From assembly GCF_004331265.1 (NCBI RefSeq), contig NZ_SJOO01000008.1, forward strand, positions 62,001 to 126,000: a DNA stretch of 64,000 nucleotides. Reading direction: 5' to 3'. The DNA is from Enterobacter wuhouensis. Lineage in GTDB: Bacteria; Pseudomonadota; Gammaproteobacteria; Enterobacterales; Enterobacteriaceae. The position numbers were made by a program, and so were the translations under genes. The notes beneath the pieces are model-generated. The model searched no databases. It worked only from the letters and a program-made list of their open reading frames with translations, and was not told the DNA's origin. This document shows, in pieces, positions 1 to 9,049 of this stretch (the stretch's first letter is position 1; the number at the start of each line of letters is the position of its first letter).

Positions 1-137
1 GTGCAAGCCTCCGTTAATCATATACCCCATGAATCAACCGCGCGGCAATCAACGGAAATTTCCCACTGTATAGAAAATAATCTACAGCCTGCATTATACT
101 TAGGGTATCGCTGACGGGCCGACAACAAGGGGGCGCT
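1..137 (+). promoter_or_regulatory. upstream region of yohC
   Basis: Non-coding leader of yohC at the left edge. A TATACT hexamer at 95-100 could be a -10 element, but no convincing -35 lies 16-18 bases upstream of it. A ribosome binding site (aaggggg) sits just before the ATG at 138. Nothing else is recognised here. Confidence 0.3.
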
Positions 138-725
138 ATGAACCATGTCTGGGGACTCTTCTCCCATCCCGATCGTGAAATGCACGTAATCAGAAGCGAG
201 AACGAAACGGTCGCGCATCACTACACGCACCATGTGCTGCTCATGGCAGCGGTGCCGGTGATCTGCGCATTCATCGGTACAACACAAATCGGCTGGAACT
301 TCGGTGATGGTAACGTGGTTCAGCTCTCCTGGTTTACGGGTTTATACCTTGCCATTCTGTTTTACGGCGTCATGCTCGCCGGGGTGGCGGTGATGGGACG
401 GGTTATCTACTGGATGGCGCGTAACTATCCGCAGCGCCCGTCGCTCGCCCACTGTATGATTTTCGCCGGATATGTCGCGACCCCGCTGTTTTTAAGCGGT
501 ATTGTCGCGCTCTATCCACTGGTCTGGCTGTGCGCGCTGATCGGTACGGTTGCGCTCTTTTACACCGGATATCTGCTGTATCTGGGCGTGCCCACCTTCC
601 TGAATATCAATAAAGAAGAGGGCCTGAGCTTCTCCAGCTCAACGCTCGCCATCGGCGTGCTGGTCCTGGAGGCGCTACTGGCGCTGACGGTTATTCTTTG
701 GGGTTATGGATACCGTCTGTTCTAA
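138..725 (+). CDS. yohC: inner membrane protein YohC (Yip1 family)
   Basis: A 195-residue integral membrane protein of the bacterial Yip1 family that matches E. coli YohC in length and sequence character. The N-terminal 35 residues are hydrophilic and histidine-rich. About five hydrophobic segments follow, including stretches near residues 35-55, 70-90, 108-128, 130-150 and 172-192, so it should sit in the cytoplasmic membrane. The biochemical role of the family in bacteria is not established. A good Shine-Dalgarno sequence precedes the ATG. It is a single gene upstream of pbpG in the same orientation, separated from it by a strong hairpin, which is the conserved enterobacterial order. Identification is confident; the function is unknown. 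Confidence 0.9.
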   Translation: MNHVWGLFSHPDREMHVIRSENETVAHHYTHHVLLMAAVPVICAFIGTTQIGWNFGDGNVVQLSWFTGLYLAILFYGVMLAGVAVMGRVIYWMARNYPQRPSLAHCMIFAGYVATPLFLSGIVALYPLVWLCALIGTVALFYTGYLLYLGVPTFLNINKEEGLSFSSSTLAIGVLVLEALLALTVILWGYGYRLF

Positions 726-730
726 GCTCA

Positions 731-762
731 CTGCATTGCTGGCGTAAATGCCAGCAATGCAG
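731..762 (+). terminator. perfect 13-bp hairpin after yohC
   Basis: A perfect inverted repeat begins 5 bases after the yohC stop. The arms are 731-743 and 750-762 (ctgcattgctggc and its complement) with a 6-base loop. No T-run follows, so it is not a textbook intrinsic terminator. It may act as a weak terminator or an RNA 3' end stabiliser. Confidence 0.5.
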
Positions 763-891
763 CATCTGTTCACGATTCTCCGCTGGCGACAACGTACGGT
801 GCCCGCTATGATGCCGAAGCCAGCCTGCGTTTATCCGTCGATGCAGGCGGTGTACGTATTACGTGCGTGAATAATTATCAGAAGTCTCACC

Positions 892-1815
892 ATGCTGAAA
901 TTCCGAGTTTCAATACTTAGCCTTGCGCTTATCCTGGGGGCATCCGCTGCCGCACCCGTGATGGCCAAAACGCCCGCCGTGACCACCGCCGCTGCGCAGC
1001 CGCAGATTGCGTCCGGCAGCGCGATGATTGTCGATCTGAATACCAACAAGGTGATCTACGCCAGCCATCCCGATCTGGTGCGTCCGATCGCCTCGATAAC
1101 CAAATTAATGACCGCGATGGTGGTGCTTGATGCACGTCTGCCGCTGGATGAAAAGCTGAAGGTCGATATCAGCCACACGCCGGAGATGAAGGGGATCTAC
1201 TCTCGCGTGCGCCTGAACAGCGAAATCAGCCGTAAGAATATGCTGCTGCTGGCGCTGATGTCCTCCGAGAACCGCGCGGCGGCGAGCCTGGCGCACCATT
1301 ATCCGGGCGGCTATGATGCCTTTATTCGGGCGATGAACGCCAAAGCCAAATCGCTGGGGATGACCAACACGCATTACGTCGAGCCGACGGGGCTGTCGAT
1401 TCATAACGTCTCAACGGCGCGCGACCTGACAAAGATGCTGATTGCCAGCAAGCAGTACCCGCTGATTGGTCAGCTGAGCACCACGCGTGAGGACATGGCG
1501 ACCTTCTCAAATCCGCCGTACACGCTGCCGTTCCGCAATACCAACCATCTGGTGTATCGCGAGAACTGGAATATTCAGTTAACCAAAACCGGTTTTACCA
1601 ACGCGGCGGGGCACTGCCTGGTGATGCGCACCGTGTTCAACGGTAAGCCGGTGGCGCTGGTGGTGATGGATGCCTTCGGCAAATACACCCACTTTGCGGA
1701 TGCGAGCCGCCTGCGTACGTGGATTGAGACCGGGAAGGTGCAGCCCGTTCCGGCCGCCGCGTTGACGTATAAAAAGCAGAAAGCGGAACAGATGGCGACG
1801 GCGCAGAACGATTAG
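892..1815 (+). CDS. pbpG: D-alanyl-D-alanine endopeptidase PBP7
   Basis: Periplasmic penicillin-binding protein 7, a DD-endopeptidase that cleaves D-Ala-meso-DAP cross-links in peptidoglycan during remodelling. A signal peptide covers about residues 1-25 (cut after VMA). The three active-site motifs of the serine DD-peptidase S11 family are intact: SITK at 68-71 with the catalytic serine, SEN at 125-127 and KTG at 232-234. The 307 residues compare with about 310 in E. coli PBP7. The start agrees with the E. coli N-terminus, although the ribosome binding site (agaag) is modest. It is followed by an intrinsic terminator shared with the convergent acetyltransferase gene. Confidence 0.95.
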   Translation: MLKFRVSILSLALILGASAAAPVMAKTPAVTTAAAQPQIASGSAMIVDLNTNKVIYASHPDLVRPIASITKLMTAMVVLDARLPLDEKLKVDISHTPEMKGIYSRVRLNSEISRKNMLLLALMSSENRAAASLAHHYPGGYDAFIRAMNAKAKSLGMTNTHYVEPTGLSIHNVSTARDLTKMLIASKQYPLIGQLSTTREDMATFSNPPYTLPFRNTNHLVYRENWNIQLTKTGFTNAAGHCLVMRTVFNGKPVALVVMDAFGKYTHFADASRLRTWIETGKVQPVPAAALTYKKQKAEQMATAQND

Positions 1816-1823
1816 GTAAATGC

Positions 1824-1851
1824 AAAACGGTAACCCAGGTTACCGTTTTTT
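1824..1851. terminator. intrinsic terminator between pbpG and the GNAT gene
   Basis: An A-run, a GC-rich stem (aacggtaacc paired with ggttaccgtt, 1826-1835 with 1838-1847) and a T-run ending at 1851. The flanking A and T runs make it usable from both strands, which suits the convergent genes on either side. Confidence 0.85.
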
Positions 1852-1858
1852 ATGTTTT

Positions 1859-1893
1859 CTCCCTCTCCCGTGGGAGAGGGGCGGGGTGAGGGC
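1859..1893. repeat. palindromic intergenic repeat, CCCTCTCCC family, copy 1
   Basis: Single unit with the core ccctctcccgtgggagaggg followed by cggggtgaggg. The same unit recurs between genes at 40498-40579, 47167-47200, 49861-49945 and 61021-61057. Such units are non-coding and lie between 3' ends. Confidence 0.7.
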
Positions 1894-1911
1894 ACCAGAC
1901 CGCATCGCGTT

Positions 1912-2466
1912 TTACTCCGGCAGCGTCCAGTCACCGTCGTTGAGCGGGCGCTGCATTATCAACGTATCCCGCCAGTCGCCTTTTTTGTACCCGACGCTTC
2001 GCAGCTGACCCACGACTTCAAAACCGTGCTTCTTGTGCAGGCGCAGCGAACCCGAGTTATTGTTACCGTCACCGACCACCGCAATCATCTGCCGCCACGG
2101 GCCCTGCTCGCAGCGTGCGATCAGCGCGCTCAGCAGCGTTGAGCCAAACCCGCGGCCCGTAGTGCTGGCATCCACGTAGATAGATTCTTCCAGCGTATAG
2201 CGATAAGCCTGTCGAGGACGATACGGCGTGGCATAGCAGTAGCCAACAACGATGCCGCGATACAGCGCCACCAGCCACGGCATGCCGCCGTCGGTCACGC
2301 TTTTTATGCGCTTGCGCATCTCGTCAACGGTGGGGGGCACTTCTTCGAAAGAGGCGCGTCCGTGAAGCACATGCCACGCGTAGATGGCCGAGATAGCATG
2401 CGCATCGTCGGGAAGCGCATCGCGCACTTCCACTTCGGTTTCGGATAAAACATCAATAGCCGACAT
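1912..2466 (-). CDS. GNAT family N-acetyltransferase (phosphinothricin acetyltransferase-like)
   Basis: A 184-residue acetyl-CoA-dependent N-acetyltransferase of the type that includes phosphinothricin acetyltransferase and the amino-acid acetyltransferase MnaT/YncA. The N-terminal half has the IRDA-like strand and the YAWHVLHGRASFEE segment typical of this subgroup. The acetyl-CoA loop (TTGRGFGSTLL) and the NNNSGSLRLHKKHGF motif follow. The ATG at 2466 is preferred because gaggag lies about 10 bases upstream; an in-frame ATG at 2487 has no ribosome binding site. The gene is not part of the E. coli pbpG-dld neighbourhood and looks inserted. The substrate cannot be read from sequence. Confidence 0.85.
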   Translation of the reverse strand: MSAIDVLSETEVEVRDALPDDAHAISAIYAWHVLHGRASFEEVPPTVDEMRKRIKSVTDGGMPWLVALYRGIVVGYCYATPYRPRQAYRYTLEESIYVDASTTGRGFGSTLLSALIARCEQGPWRQMIAVVGDGNNNSGSLRLHKKHGFEVVGQLRSVGYKKGDWRDTLIMQRPLNDGDWTLPE

Positions 2467-2494
2467 GATGTGCCTGCTCCTCGTCATGGAAAGT

Positions 2495-2512
2495 CAGAGA
2501 AACGTTTCTCTG
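2495..2512. promoter_or_regulatory. 18-bp perfect palindrome upstream of the GNAT gene
   Basis: The sequence cagagaaacgtttctctg reads the same on both strands and ends 28 bases before the GNAT start codon. It is the shape expected of an operator for a dimeric repressor. No regulator gene is adjacent, so the binding protein is unknown. Confidence 0.4.
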
Positions 2513-2578
2513 GCAACAGGCACTTAATCTAGTACGTTTGAGGCGTGCTTAACAATCTCTTAAATTTGGCTGTAGGAA

Positions 2579-4327
2579 TTAATCAGCAGCTTGCGTATTG
2601 TGCTGCTCCGATTCCTCGCTCTCTTTCCAGTATTTCTTCCGCGTGGTCTTGCCAATGCCGGGATTCATACTGTTTGTAGGGTCATTCTCGCGATAAAACG
2701 CCTTAAGCGTTTCGGGCGCTTTATACAGATGTCCCACGTTATGTTCCGCAGGGTACTGCGCGCCGCGCTCGCTGAGCAGGGCCAGCATCTGCTCTTTCAG
2801 CGCGTGGGCATCAACGCCTTTCTTAACGATGTAATCCTGGTGGAAGACGTAACACATAAAGTGGCCGTAATAGAGCTTGTGCACCAGCTTGCTGTCGATC
2901 TCAGGCGGCAGGTGTTCAAACCACTCGGTGTCGTTACGGCGCAGGGCAATATCCAGCGCCAGAATATCTTCCACCTCTTCAGAATGAACGGCCTGATAGC
3001 GAATGGCCGCGCCCGCCGCGGCGAAACGGTGCAGGAAGGCTTTGCTGCCCTCTTCAGGCGTACAGGCAAAGAAATCACCCTCAGCCGTCCTGAAGTACTC
3101 GGTCAGCCAGGCCTGCGCTTCGGCAATGCCGTCACCGGCCATTTTCAGCAGCAGGTGGTGTTCGTACCTATCGCGCCAGGTTTTCATCCGCTCCGGTAAG
3201 TGCGCCGGAAAAACGTTGCCCAGCTTCTGCATGAAGCGGTCGGTGAAGTGCGGCTTGAACAGCGACACCTTATCGAGCATCGCATCCGTGCGCCCCTTCA
3301 TGGTGAAGAAGAACGGCATTTTATCGGTGCCGAGCTTGTCGATCATCAGGAAGGTGTCTTTCCCGTAGCGCTCGGCGATGTCGTAAATATCCCGGTGCAT
3401 GTACTCGCCCGCCACCGGCAGGTGGGTAAATTCCCCCAGAATATGACGGCGGATTTCGGTTAGCACCTCCGGCTGGTTGGTGCCGATGTAAAACACCTGC
3501 TGCTTTTTCTCCGCCGGGAAGGTATCCAGACGCACCGCGAAGACGGCCAGCTTGCCCGCGCAGCCGGAGGATTCAAACAGGCGATCCGGGTCGGCGTTAT
3601 AGCGCGCCGGGGTATCCGCGTCGATATCGCGCACGCGGGTCACGTAGTCGTGGTCATGCGCGTGGCGGCCATCGTGCTGAACGTCTTCATCCTTCACGCG
3701 ATCGTCGTCGAGCTTGCTGAGGATCTGCTCCGGCGTCACGCCGAGATCGATACCCAGATGGTTCACCAGCGTCAGCTTGCCGTTTTCATCGATACGCGCA
3801 AACAGCGACATCTCGGTGTAGGCCGGGCCGCGCTGCACCAGCGAGCCGCCGGAGTTATTGCAAATCCCGCCAACCACCGAGGCGCCAATGCACGACGAGC
3901 CGATCACCGAATGCGGTTCGCGTCCCAGCGGCTTAAGCGCTTTTTCGAGCGTGTAGAGCGTGGTGCCCGGGAAGGCCAGCACCTGTTCGCCTTTGTCCAG
4001 CAGGTGAAGCTTGTCGAGGCGCAGGGTGCTGATAATCACGATGTCGCGATCGTAGTCATTACCGTTCGGCGTGGAGCCTTCGGTCAGGCCGGTATTGGCG
4101 GCCTGCATTAAAATAATCTTATCGGCGGCGACGCAGGCGCTCAGCACGCGCCACAGCTCCAGCAGCGTGCCGGGGAAGACCACCGCCAGCGCATCGCCCT
4201 GGCCGGAACGGAAGCCCTTGCGGTAGCGCGCCGTTTTGGCCGGGTCGGTAAGCAGGTGAGAGTGACCAACCAGGCGCGACAGTTCGTTAATAAAAGTATT
4301 GTTATCGTCAGTTCGAACAGAAGACAT
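2579..4327 (-). CDS. dld: quinone-dependent D-lactate dehydrogenase
   Basis: Peripheral membrane FAD enzyme that oxidises D-lactate to pyruvate and passes electrons to the quinone pool. It is about 582 residues, against 571 in E. coli. The FAD-binding PCMH domain occupies the N-terminal part, with conserved stretches such as ANTGLTEGSTPNG and SSCIGASVVGGICNNSGG. The C-terminal cap and membrane-binding domains keep the CTPEEGSKAFLHRF and NPGIGKT segments. The ATG at 4327 is chosen because aaggag stands 6 bases upstream; an ATG 24 bases further out lacks a site and would add residues absent from the family. It diverges from bglX. Confidence 0.95.
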   Translation of the reverse strand: MSSVRTDDNNTFINELSRLVGHSHLLTDPAKTARYRKGFRSGQGDALAVVFPGTLLELWRVLSACVAADKIILMQAANTGLTEGSTPNGNDYDRDIVIISTLRLDKLHLLDKGEQVLAFPGTTLYTLEKALKPLGREPHSVIGSSCIGASVVGGICNNSGGSLVQRGPAYTEMSLFARIDENGKLTLVNHLGIDLGVTPEQILSKLDDDRVKDEDVQHDGRHAHDHDYVTRVRDIDADTPARYNADPDRLFESSGCAGKLAVFAVRLDTFPAEKKQQVFYIGTNQPEVLTEIRRHILGEFTHLPVAGEYMHRDIYDIAERYGKDTFLMIDKLGTDKMPFFFTMKGRTDAMLDKVSLFKPHFTDRFMQKLGNVFPAHLPERMKTWRDRYEHHLLLKMAGDGIAEAQAWLTEYFRTAEGDFFACTPEEGSKAFLHRFAAAGAAIRYQAVHSEEVEDILALDIALRRNDTEWFEHLPPEIDSKLVHKLYYGHFMCYVFHQDYIVKKGVDAHALKEQMLALLSERGAQYPAEHNVGHLYKAPETLKAFYRENDPTNSMNPGIGKTTRKKYWKESEESEQHNTQAAD

Positions 4328-4517
4328 CTTCCACTCCTTGTGGTGGGGCAAATTTCTCGCTGTAAAGCATAGCGCGATTAACCGTTAAGCGGTCGAGTAT
4401 TCACGAGAAAAATCAGAGAATAACCCTGCAACGTTCAGAGGGTTTGTGGCACACTGCGCTTTTCGCACGGTATGGCCGGGTGCTTCCCGCGGTTATTGAT
4501 GAGAGAGTAAAAACGAC

Positions 4518-6815
4518 ATGAAATGGCTATGTTCTGTAGGTGTCGCCGTCAGCCTGGCACTGCAGCCTGCGCTGGCAGAAGAATTGTTTGGAAATCATCC
4601 GCTCACGCCTGAAGCCCGCGACGCGTTCGTCACGGATTTGCTCAAGAAGATGACGGTCGATGAGAAAATCGGCCAGCTGCGTCTAATCAGCGTCGGCCCG
4701 GACAACCCGAAAGAGGCCATCCGTGAGATGATCAAAGAGAGCCAGGTGGGGGCGATTTTTAACACCGTCACCCGCCAGGATATCCGCAAAATGCAGGATC
4801 AGGCGATGGAGCTCAGCCGCCTGAAAATTCCGCTGTTCTTCGCTTACGACGTGCTGCACGGCCAGCGCACCGTTTTCCCGATTAGCCTCGGCTTAGCGTC
4901 CTCCTTTAACCTCGACGCGGTGAAAACCGTTGGGCGCGTGTCCGCCTATGAAGCGGCAGATGACGGCCTGAATATGACCTGGGCGCCGATGGTGGACGTC
5001 TCCCGCGATCCGCGCTGGGGCCGCGCGTCGGAAGGCTTTGGTGAAGATACCTATTTAACGGCCACAATGGGTAAAACCATGGTGGAAGCGATGCAGGGCA
5101 AAAGCCCGGCGGATCGCTACTCGGTGATGACCAGCGTCAAGCACTTCGCCGCGTATGGCGCGGTTGAAGGCGGTAAAGAGTACAACACCGTGGACATGAG
5201 CCCGCAGCGCCTGTTCAACGACTACATGCCGCCGTACAAGGCGGGGCTGGACGCGGGCAGCGGCGCGGTGATGGTGGCGCTTAACTCGCTGAACGGCACG
5301 CCGGCTACCTCCGATTCCTGGCTGCTGAAAGACGTGCTGCGCGACCAGTGGGGCTTTAAGGGCATCACCGTTTCCGATCACGGCGCGATTAAAGAGCTGA
5401 TCAAGCACGGTACGGCGTCCGATCCGGAAGACGCGGTGCGCGTGGCGCTCAAGTCCGGCATCAACATGAGCATGAGCGACGAGTACTACAGCAAGTACCT
5501 GCCGGGGCTGGTGAAGAACGGCAAGGTGACGATGGCGGAGCTGGACGATGCCGCGCGCCACGTGCTGAACGTGAAATACGACATGGGGCTGTTTAACGAT
5601 CCGTACAGCCATCTGGGCCCGAAAGATTCTGACCCGGCTGACACCAATGCCGAAAGCCGTCTGCACCGCAAAGAGGCGCGTGAAGTGGCGCGCGAAAGCC
5701 TGGTGCTGCTGAAAAACCGCCTCGACACGCTGCCGCTGAAAAAATCCGGCACCATCGCCGTGGTGGGGCCGCTGGCCGACAGCAAGCGCGACGTGATGGG
5801 AAGCTGGTCAGCCGCGGGCGTGGCCGATCAGTCCGTCACCGTGCTGACCGGGATTAAGAGCGCCGTGGGTGAGAATGCAAAAGTGGTGTACGCCAAAGGG
5901 GCGAACGTCACCGACGACAAAGACATCGTTACCTTCCTCAACCAGTACGAGGAAGCGGTGAAGGTCGATCCGCGCACGCCGAAAGAGATGATCGACGAAG
6001 CGGTGAACGCGGCGAAGCAGTCCGACGTGGTTGTCGCGGTCGTGGGCGAAGCGCAGGGTATGGCGCACGAAGCCTCCAGCCGCACCGACATCACCATCCC
6101 GCAGAGCCAGCGCGATCTGATCGCCGCCCTCAAGGCGACGGGCAAGCCGCTGGTGCTGGTGCTGATGAACGGTCGCCCGCTGGCGCTGGTGAAGGAAGAT
6201 CAGCAGGCTGACGCCATTCTGGAAACCTGGTTCGCCGGTACCGAAGGCGGTAACGCCATTGCCGACGTGCTCTTTGGCGACTACAACCCGTCGGGCAAGC
6301 TGCCGATGTCCTTCCCGCGCTCCGTCGGGCAGATCCCGGTCTACTACAGCCACCTGAACACCGGTCGCCCGTACAACGCCGACAAGCCGAACAAGTACAC
6401 GTCCCGCTACTTCGACGAAGCCAACGGCCCGCTGTATCCGTTTGGTTACGGTCTCAGCTACACCACCTTTAAGGTTTCAGACGTGAAGATGTCGGCGCCA
6501 ACGATGAAGCGTGACGGCAAGGTCACCGCCAGCGTGGACGTGACCAATACCGGCAAGCGCGACGGTGCGACGGTGATTCAGATGTACATTCAGGACGTCA
6601 CCGCCTCCATGAGCCGCCCGGTGAAGCAGCTGCGCGGTTTCGATAAGGTCAGCCTCAAGCCCGGCGAAACCAAAACCGTCAGCTTCCCGATCGACGTCGA
6701 CGCGCTGAAGTTCTGGAACCAGCAGATGAAATATGATGCGGAACCGGGCAAGTTTAACGTCTTCATCGGCGTGGACTCCGCCCGCGTAAATCAAGGCGAG
6801 TTCGAACTGCAGTAA
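4518..6815 (+). CDS. bglX: periplasmic beta-glucosidase, glycoside hydrolase family 3
   Basis: Secreted GH3 beta-glucosidase, 765 residues, the same length as E. coli BglX. A signal peptide ends at about residue 20 (ALA-EE). The TIM-barrel domain carries SVKHFAAYG near 206 and the nucleophile Asp287 within GITVSDHGA. The second alpha/beta domain follows, with the SHEASSR-like acid/base region near residue 515 (MAHEASSRTD). A C-terminal fibronectin-III-like domain includes the PFGYGLSYT entry motif. It hydrolyses beta-linked glucosides in the periplasm. It stands alone between divergent dld and the osmF operon, with a hairpin downstream. Confidence 0.95.
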   Translation: MKWLCSVGVAVSLALQPALAEELFGNHPLTPEARDAFVTDLLKKMTVDEKIGQLRLISVGPDNPKEAIREMIKESQVGAIFNTVTRQDIRKMQDQAMELSRLKIPLFFAYDVLHGQRTVFPISLGLASSFNLDAVKTVGRVSAYEAADDGLNMTWAPMVDVSRDPRWGRASEGFGEDTYLTATMGKTMVEAMQGKSPADRYSVMTSVKHFAAYGAVEGGKEYNTVDMSPQRLFNDYMPPYKAGLDAGSGAVMVALNSLNGTPATSDSWLLKDVLRDQWGFKGITVSDHGAIKELIKHGTASDPEDAVRVALKSGINMSMSDEYYSKYLPGLVKNGKVTMAELDDAARHVLNVKYDMGLFNDPYSHLGPKDSDPADTNAESRLHRKEAREVARESLVLLKNRLDTLPLKKSGTIAVVGPLADSKRDVMGSWSAAGVADQSVTVLTGIKSAVGENAKVVYAKGANVTDDKDIVTFLNQYEEAVKVDPRTPKEMIDEAVNAAKQSDVVVAVVGEAQGMAHEASSRTDITIPQSQRDLIAALKATGKPLVLVLMNGRPLALVKEDQQADAILETWFAGTEGGNAIADVLFGDYNPSGKLPMSFPRSVGQIPVYYSHLNTGRPYNADKPNKYTSRYFDEANGPLYPFGYGLSYTTFKVSDVKMSAPTMKRDGKVTASVDVTNTGKRDGATVIQMYIQDVTASMSRPVKQLRGFDKVSLKPGETKTVSFPIDVDALKFWNQQMKYDAEPGKFNVFIGVDSARVNQGEFELQ

Positions 6816-6829
6816 CCTTTCCCTCCTTT

Positions 6830-6854
6830 GCATCCCCCGTTCTGCGGGGGATGC
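6830..6854 (+). terminator. hairpin after bglX
   Basis: A stem of ten base pairs (gcatcccccg with cgggggatgc) around a 5-base loop, beginning 14 bases after the bglX stop. The T-tract is weak, so termination efficiency is uncertain. Confidence 0.6.
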
Positions 6855-6902
6855 GTCTTACCTTATGCTAAAAAGGCATTTTGACGGTTAATTCGGCCGT
6901 TT

Positions 6903-6915
6903 TAAGCTACGCTTT
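6903..6915 (+). promoter_or_regulatory. sigma-S-like extended -10 for osmF
   Basis: The sequence gctacgctt at 6906-6914 closely resembles the extended -10 favoured by RpoS (KCTAYRCTT). It stands about 48 bases upstream of osmF. The E. coli osmF operon is known to be RpoS- and osmotically induced, so the match is biologically sensible. Confidence 0.55.
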
Positions 6916-6961
6916 TCTCTCAAGCCTCTGAAAAAGGCGATAAAAAAATGAGGACAGTGGA

Positions 6962-7879
6962 ATGACGATTCAAAAGGGGTTGGTGGTCTCTGCGGCGTTA
7001 CTGGCGGCGCTAAGCCTGCCGCTACAGGCTGCGGAGCCGGTAAAGGTGGGTTCGAAGATTGATACCGAGGGGGCGCTGCTCGGCAATATTATCCTGCAGG
7101 TGCTGGACAGCCACGGCGTGAAAACCGTCAATAAAGTCCAGCTCGGCACCACGCCCGTCGTGCGCGGCGCGATCACCTCCGGCGAGCTGGATATTTATCC
7201 GGAATACACCGGCAACGGCGCGTTCTTCTTCAAACAAGAAAACGATCCGGCATGGAAAAACGCCAAAGCGGGCTATGAGAAGGTCAAAAAGCTGGATGCG
7301 GAGCAGAACAAGCTGGTCTGGCTGACGCCGGCCCCGGCCAACAACACCTGGACCATCGCGGTACGCAAAGATATTGCGGAGAAGGGAAAATTGACCTCGC
7401 TTGCGGATCTCAGCCGCTATCTGAAAGAGAAGGGCGACTTTAAGCTCGCTGCGTCCGCGGAGTTTATCGAGCGTCCTGACGCGCTCCCGGCGTTCGAAAA
7501 AGCGTACGACTTCAAGCTCGACCAGGCGCAGCTGCTTTCGCTGGCGGGCGGGGACACTGCGGTGACCATCAAGGCGGCGGCGCAGCAAACCTCTGGCGTT
7601 AACGCGGCCATGGCCTACGGTACCGACGGCCCGGTGGCGGCGCTCGGTCTGCAAACCCTGACCGACCCGAAAGGCGTCCAGCCGATTTACGCCCCGACCC
7701 CGGTGGTGCGCGAAGCGGTGCTGAAAGCCTACCCGGAGATTGCCGACTGGCTTAAACCGGTCTTCGAAAAGCTGGATGAAAAAACGCTGCAGCAGCTGAA
7801 CGCCAGCATTGCCGTTGAGGGGCTGGACGCCAAAAAAGTGGCCGCCGATTTCCTGAAGCAGCAAGGGCTTGTGAAGTAA
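6962..7879 (+). CDS. osmF: glycine betaine-type ABC transporter, periplasmic binding protein OsmF
   Basis: Periplasmic solute-binding protein of the OpuAC-like quaternary-amine family, 305 residues. A signal peptide is cut around residue 23 (LQA-AE). The domain shows the GSKIDTEGALLGNIILQ start, the ITSGELDIYPEYTGNG segment and the aromatic ligand-pocket region typical of the YehZ/ProX-like group. In E. coli the OsmF-YehYXW system binds glycine betaine poorly and its best substrate is debated. It is the first gene of a four-gene operon and is preceded by a sigma-S-like promoter. Confidence 0.93.
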   Translation: MTIQKGLVVSAALLAALSLPLQAAEPVKVGSKIDTEGALLGNIILQVLDSHGVKTVNKVQLGTTPVVRGAITSGELDIYPEYTGNGAFFFKQENDPAWKNAKAGYEKVKKLDAEQNKLVWLTPAPANNTWTIAVRKDIAEKGKLTSLADLSRYLKEKGDFKLAASAEFIERPDALPAFEKAYDFKLDQAQLLSLAGGDTAVTIKAAAQQTSGVNAAMAYGTDGPVAALGLQTLTDPKGVQPIYAPTPVVREAVLKAYPEIADWLKPVFEKLDEKTLQQLNASIAVEGLDAKKVAADFLKQQGLVK

Positions 7880-7891
7880 CGGGACAGGGCT

Positions 7892-9049
7892 GTGCCAATA
7901 AAATGTCATAACCGCGTGCTGCTGCTGTTGGCCTGCATCGCCATCGCAGCGGTCGCGCTACCTTTCGTGAACGTCGCGCCCAACCGCCTTATGTCGGGGG
8001 AGGGGCGCGCTGTCTGGCAGATCTGGCCGTATACGCCCGTGCTGTTGGCTGCCGCGCTCGGCGTGCCTGTTGCGCTGTCGTTCTGGCCTGCGCGCAGGGC
8101 GCAGTGGCTGACGCTTATCCTCTGTGAAGCGTTGTTCATCGTGCTGGTCTGGAGCGCGGGGCTGGCGGCGGCCCAGATGGTGTCCGTTGAAAGCCCCCTC
8201 GCGCGGACCTCCGTTGGCAGCGGGCTTTGGCTGTGGCTGGCGCTGTGTCTGCTGGCCTGCAGCGATATTATTCGCCGACTTGTGCCAAAGCCCGTCTGGC
8301 GCTGGCTGCTGAATGCGCAAATCTGGATTATTCCCCTGTGGCTGCTCTTTAGCGGTGAACTGAATCAACTTTCGTTGTTGAAAGAGTACGCCAACCGTCA
8401 GGAGGTGTTTAACGACGCGCTGGCGCAGCATTTGACGATCCTGCTCGGCACGCTTTTCCCGGCGCTGCTGGTCGGCGTGCCGCTGGGCATGTGGTGCTAC
8501 CGCCATCCCGCGCGTCAGGGCAGTATTTTTGCCGTGCTCAACGTGATCCAGACGGTGCCTTCCGTTGCCCTGTTTGGCCTGCTGATTGCGCCGCTGGCCG
8601 GTCTGGTGAAGTCATTTCCCGCGCTGGGGGTGATAGGGATCGCCGGGACCGGGCTCACGCCCGCGCTCATCGCACTGATGCTGTACGCGCTATTGCCGCT
8701 GGTGCGCGGCGTAGTGGCGGGCTTAAGCCAGGTTTCGCCCGATGTGCTTGAAAGCGCCCATGCGATGGGGATGAGCGCCCGACAGTGCTTCTGGAAAATA
8801 CAGCTGCCGCTTGCGCTACCGCTGCTGGTGCGCAGCCTGCGCGTGGTGACGGTGCAAACCGTGGGCATGGCGGTAATTGCGGCGCTCATCGGCGCGGGCG
8901 GCTTCGGTGCGCTGGTGTTCCAGGGGCTGCTGAGCAGCGCGCTGGATTTGGTGTTGTTGGGCGTCATTCCTACCATTGCGCTGGCGGTGGTGCTGGATGC
9001 GCTGTTTGCCCTGTGGCTCGCGCTGCTCAGGAGAAGAGCCAATGATTGA
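7892..9049 (+). CDS. yehY: OsmF transporter, membrane permease YehY
   Basis: Inner membrane permease of 385 residues, the same length as E. coli YehY. The N-terminal half adds several extra membrane spans, ending around residue 165. The C-terminal half is the binding-protein-dependent transport domain, with the [18 protein letters not shown] and coupling-helix region near [19 protein letters not shown]. It starts with GTG, with aggg a few bases upstream, 12 bases after the osmF stop, so translation is probably coupled. It pairs with YehW to form the membrane channel. Confidence 0.93.
   Translation: MPIKCHNRVLLLLACIAIAAVALPFVNVAPNRLMSGEGRAVWQIWPYTPVLLAAALGVPVALSFWPARRAQWLTLILCEALFIVLVWSAGLAAAQMVSVESPLARTSVGSGLWLWLALCLLACSDIIRRLVPKPVWRWLLNAQIWIIPLWLLFSGELNQLSLLKEYANRQEVFNDALAQHLTILLGTLFPALLVGVPLGMWCYRHPARQGSIFAVLNVIQTVPSVALFGLLIAPLAGLVKSFPALGVIGIAGTGLTPALIALMLYALLPLVRGVVAGLSQVSPDVLESAHAMGMSARQCFWKIQLPLALPLLVRSLRVVTVQTVGMAVIAALIGAGGFGALVFQGLLSSALDLVLLGVIPTIALAVVLDALFALWLALLRRRAND

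Noticed and set aside
7022-7909. 295-residue minus-strand frame
   Set aside because: Antisense to osmF, composition of a shadow frame, no start signal.
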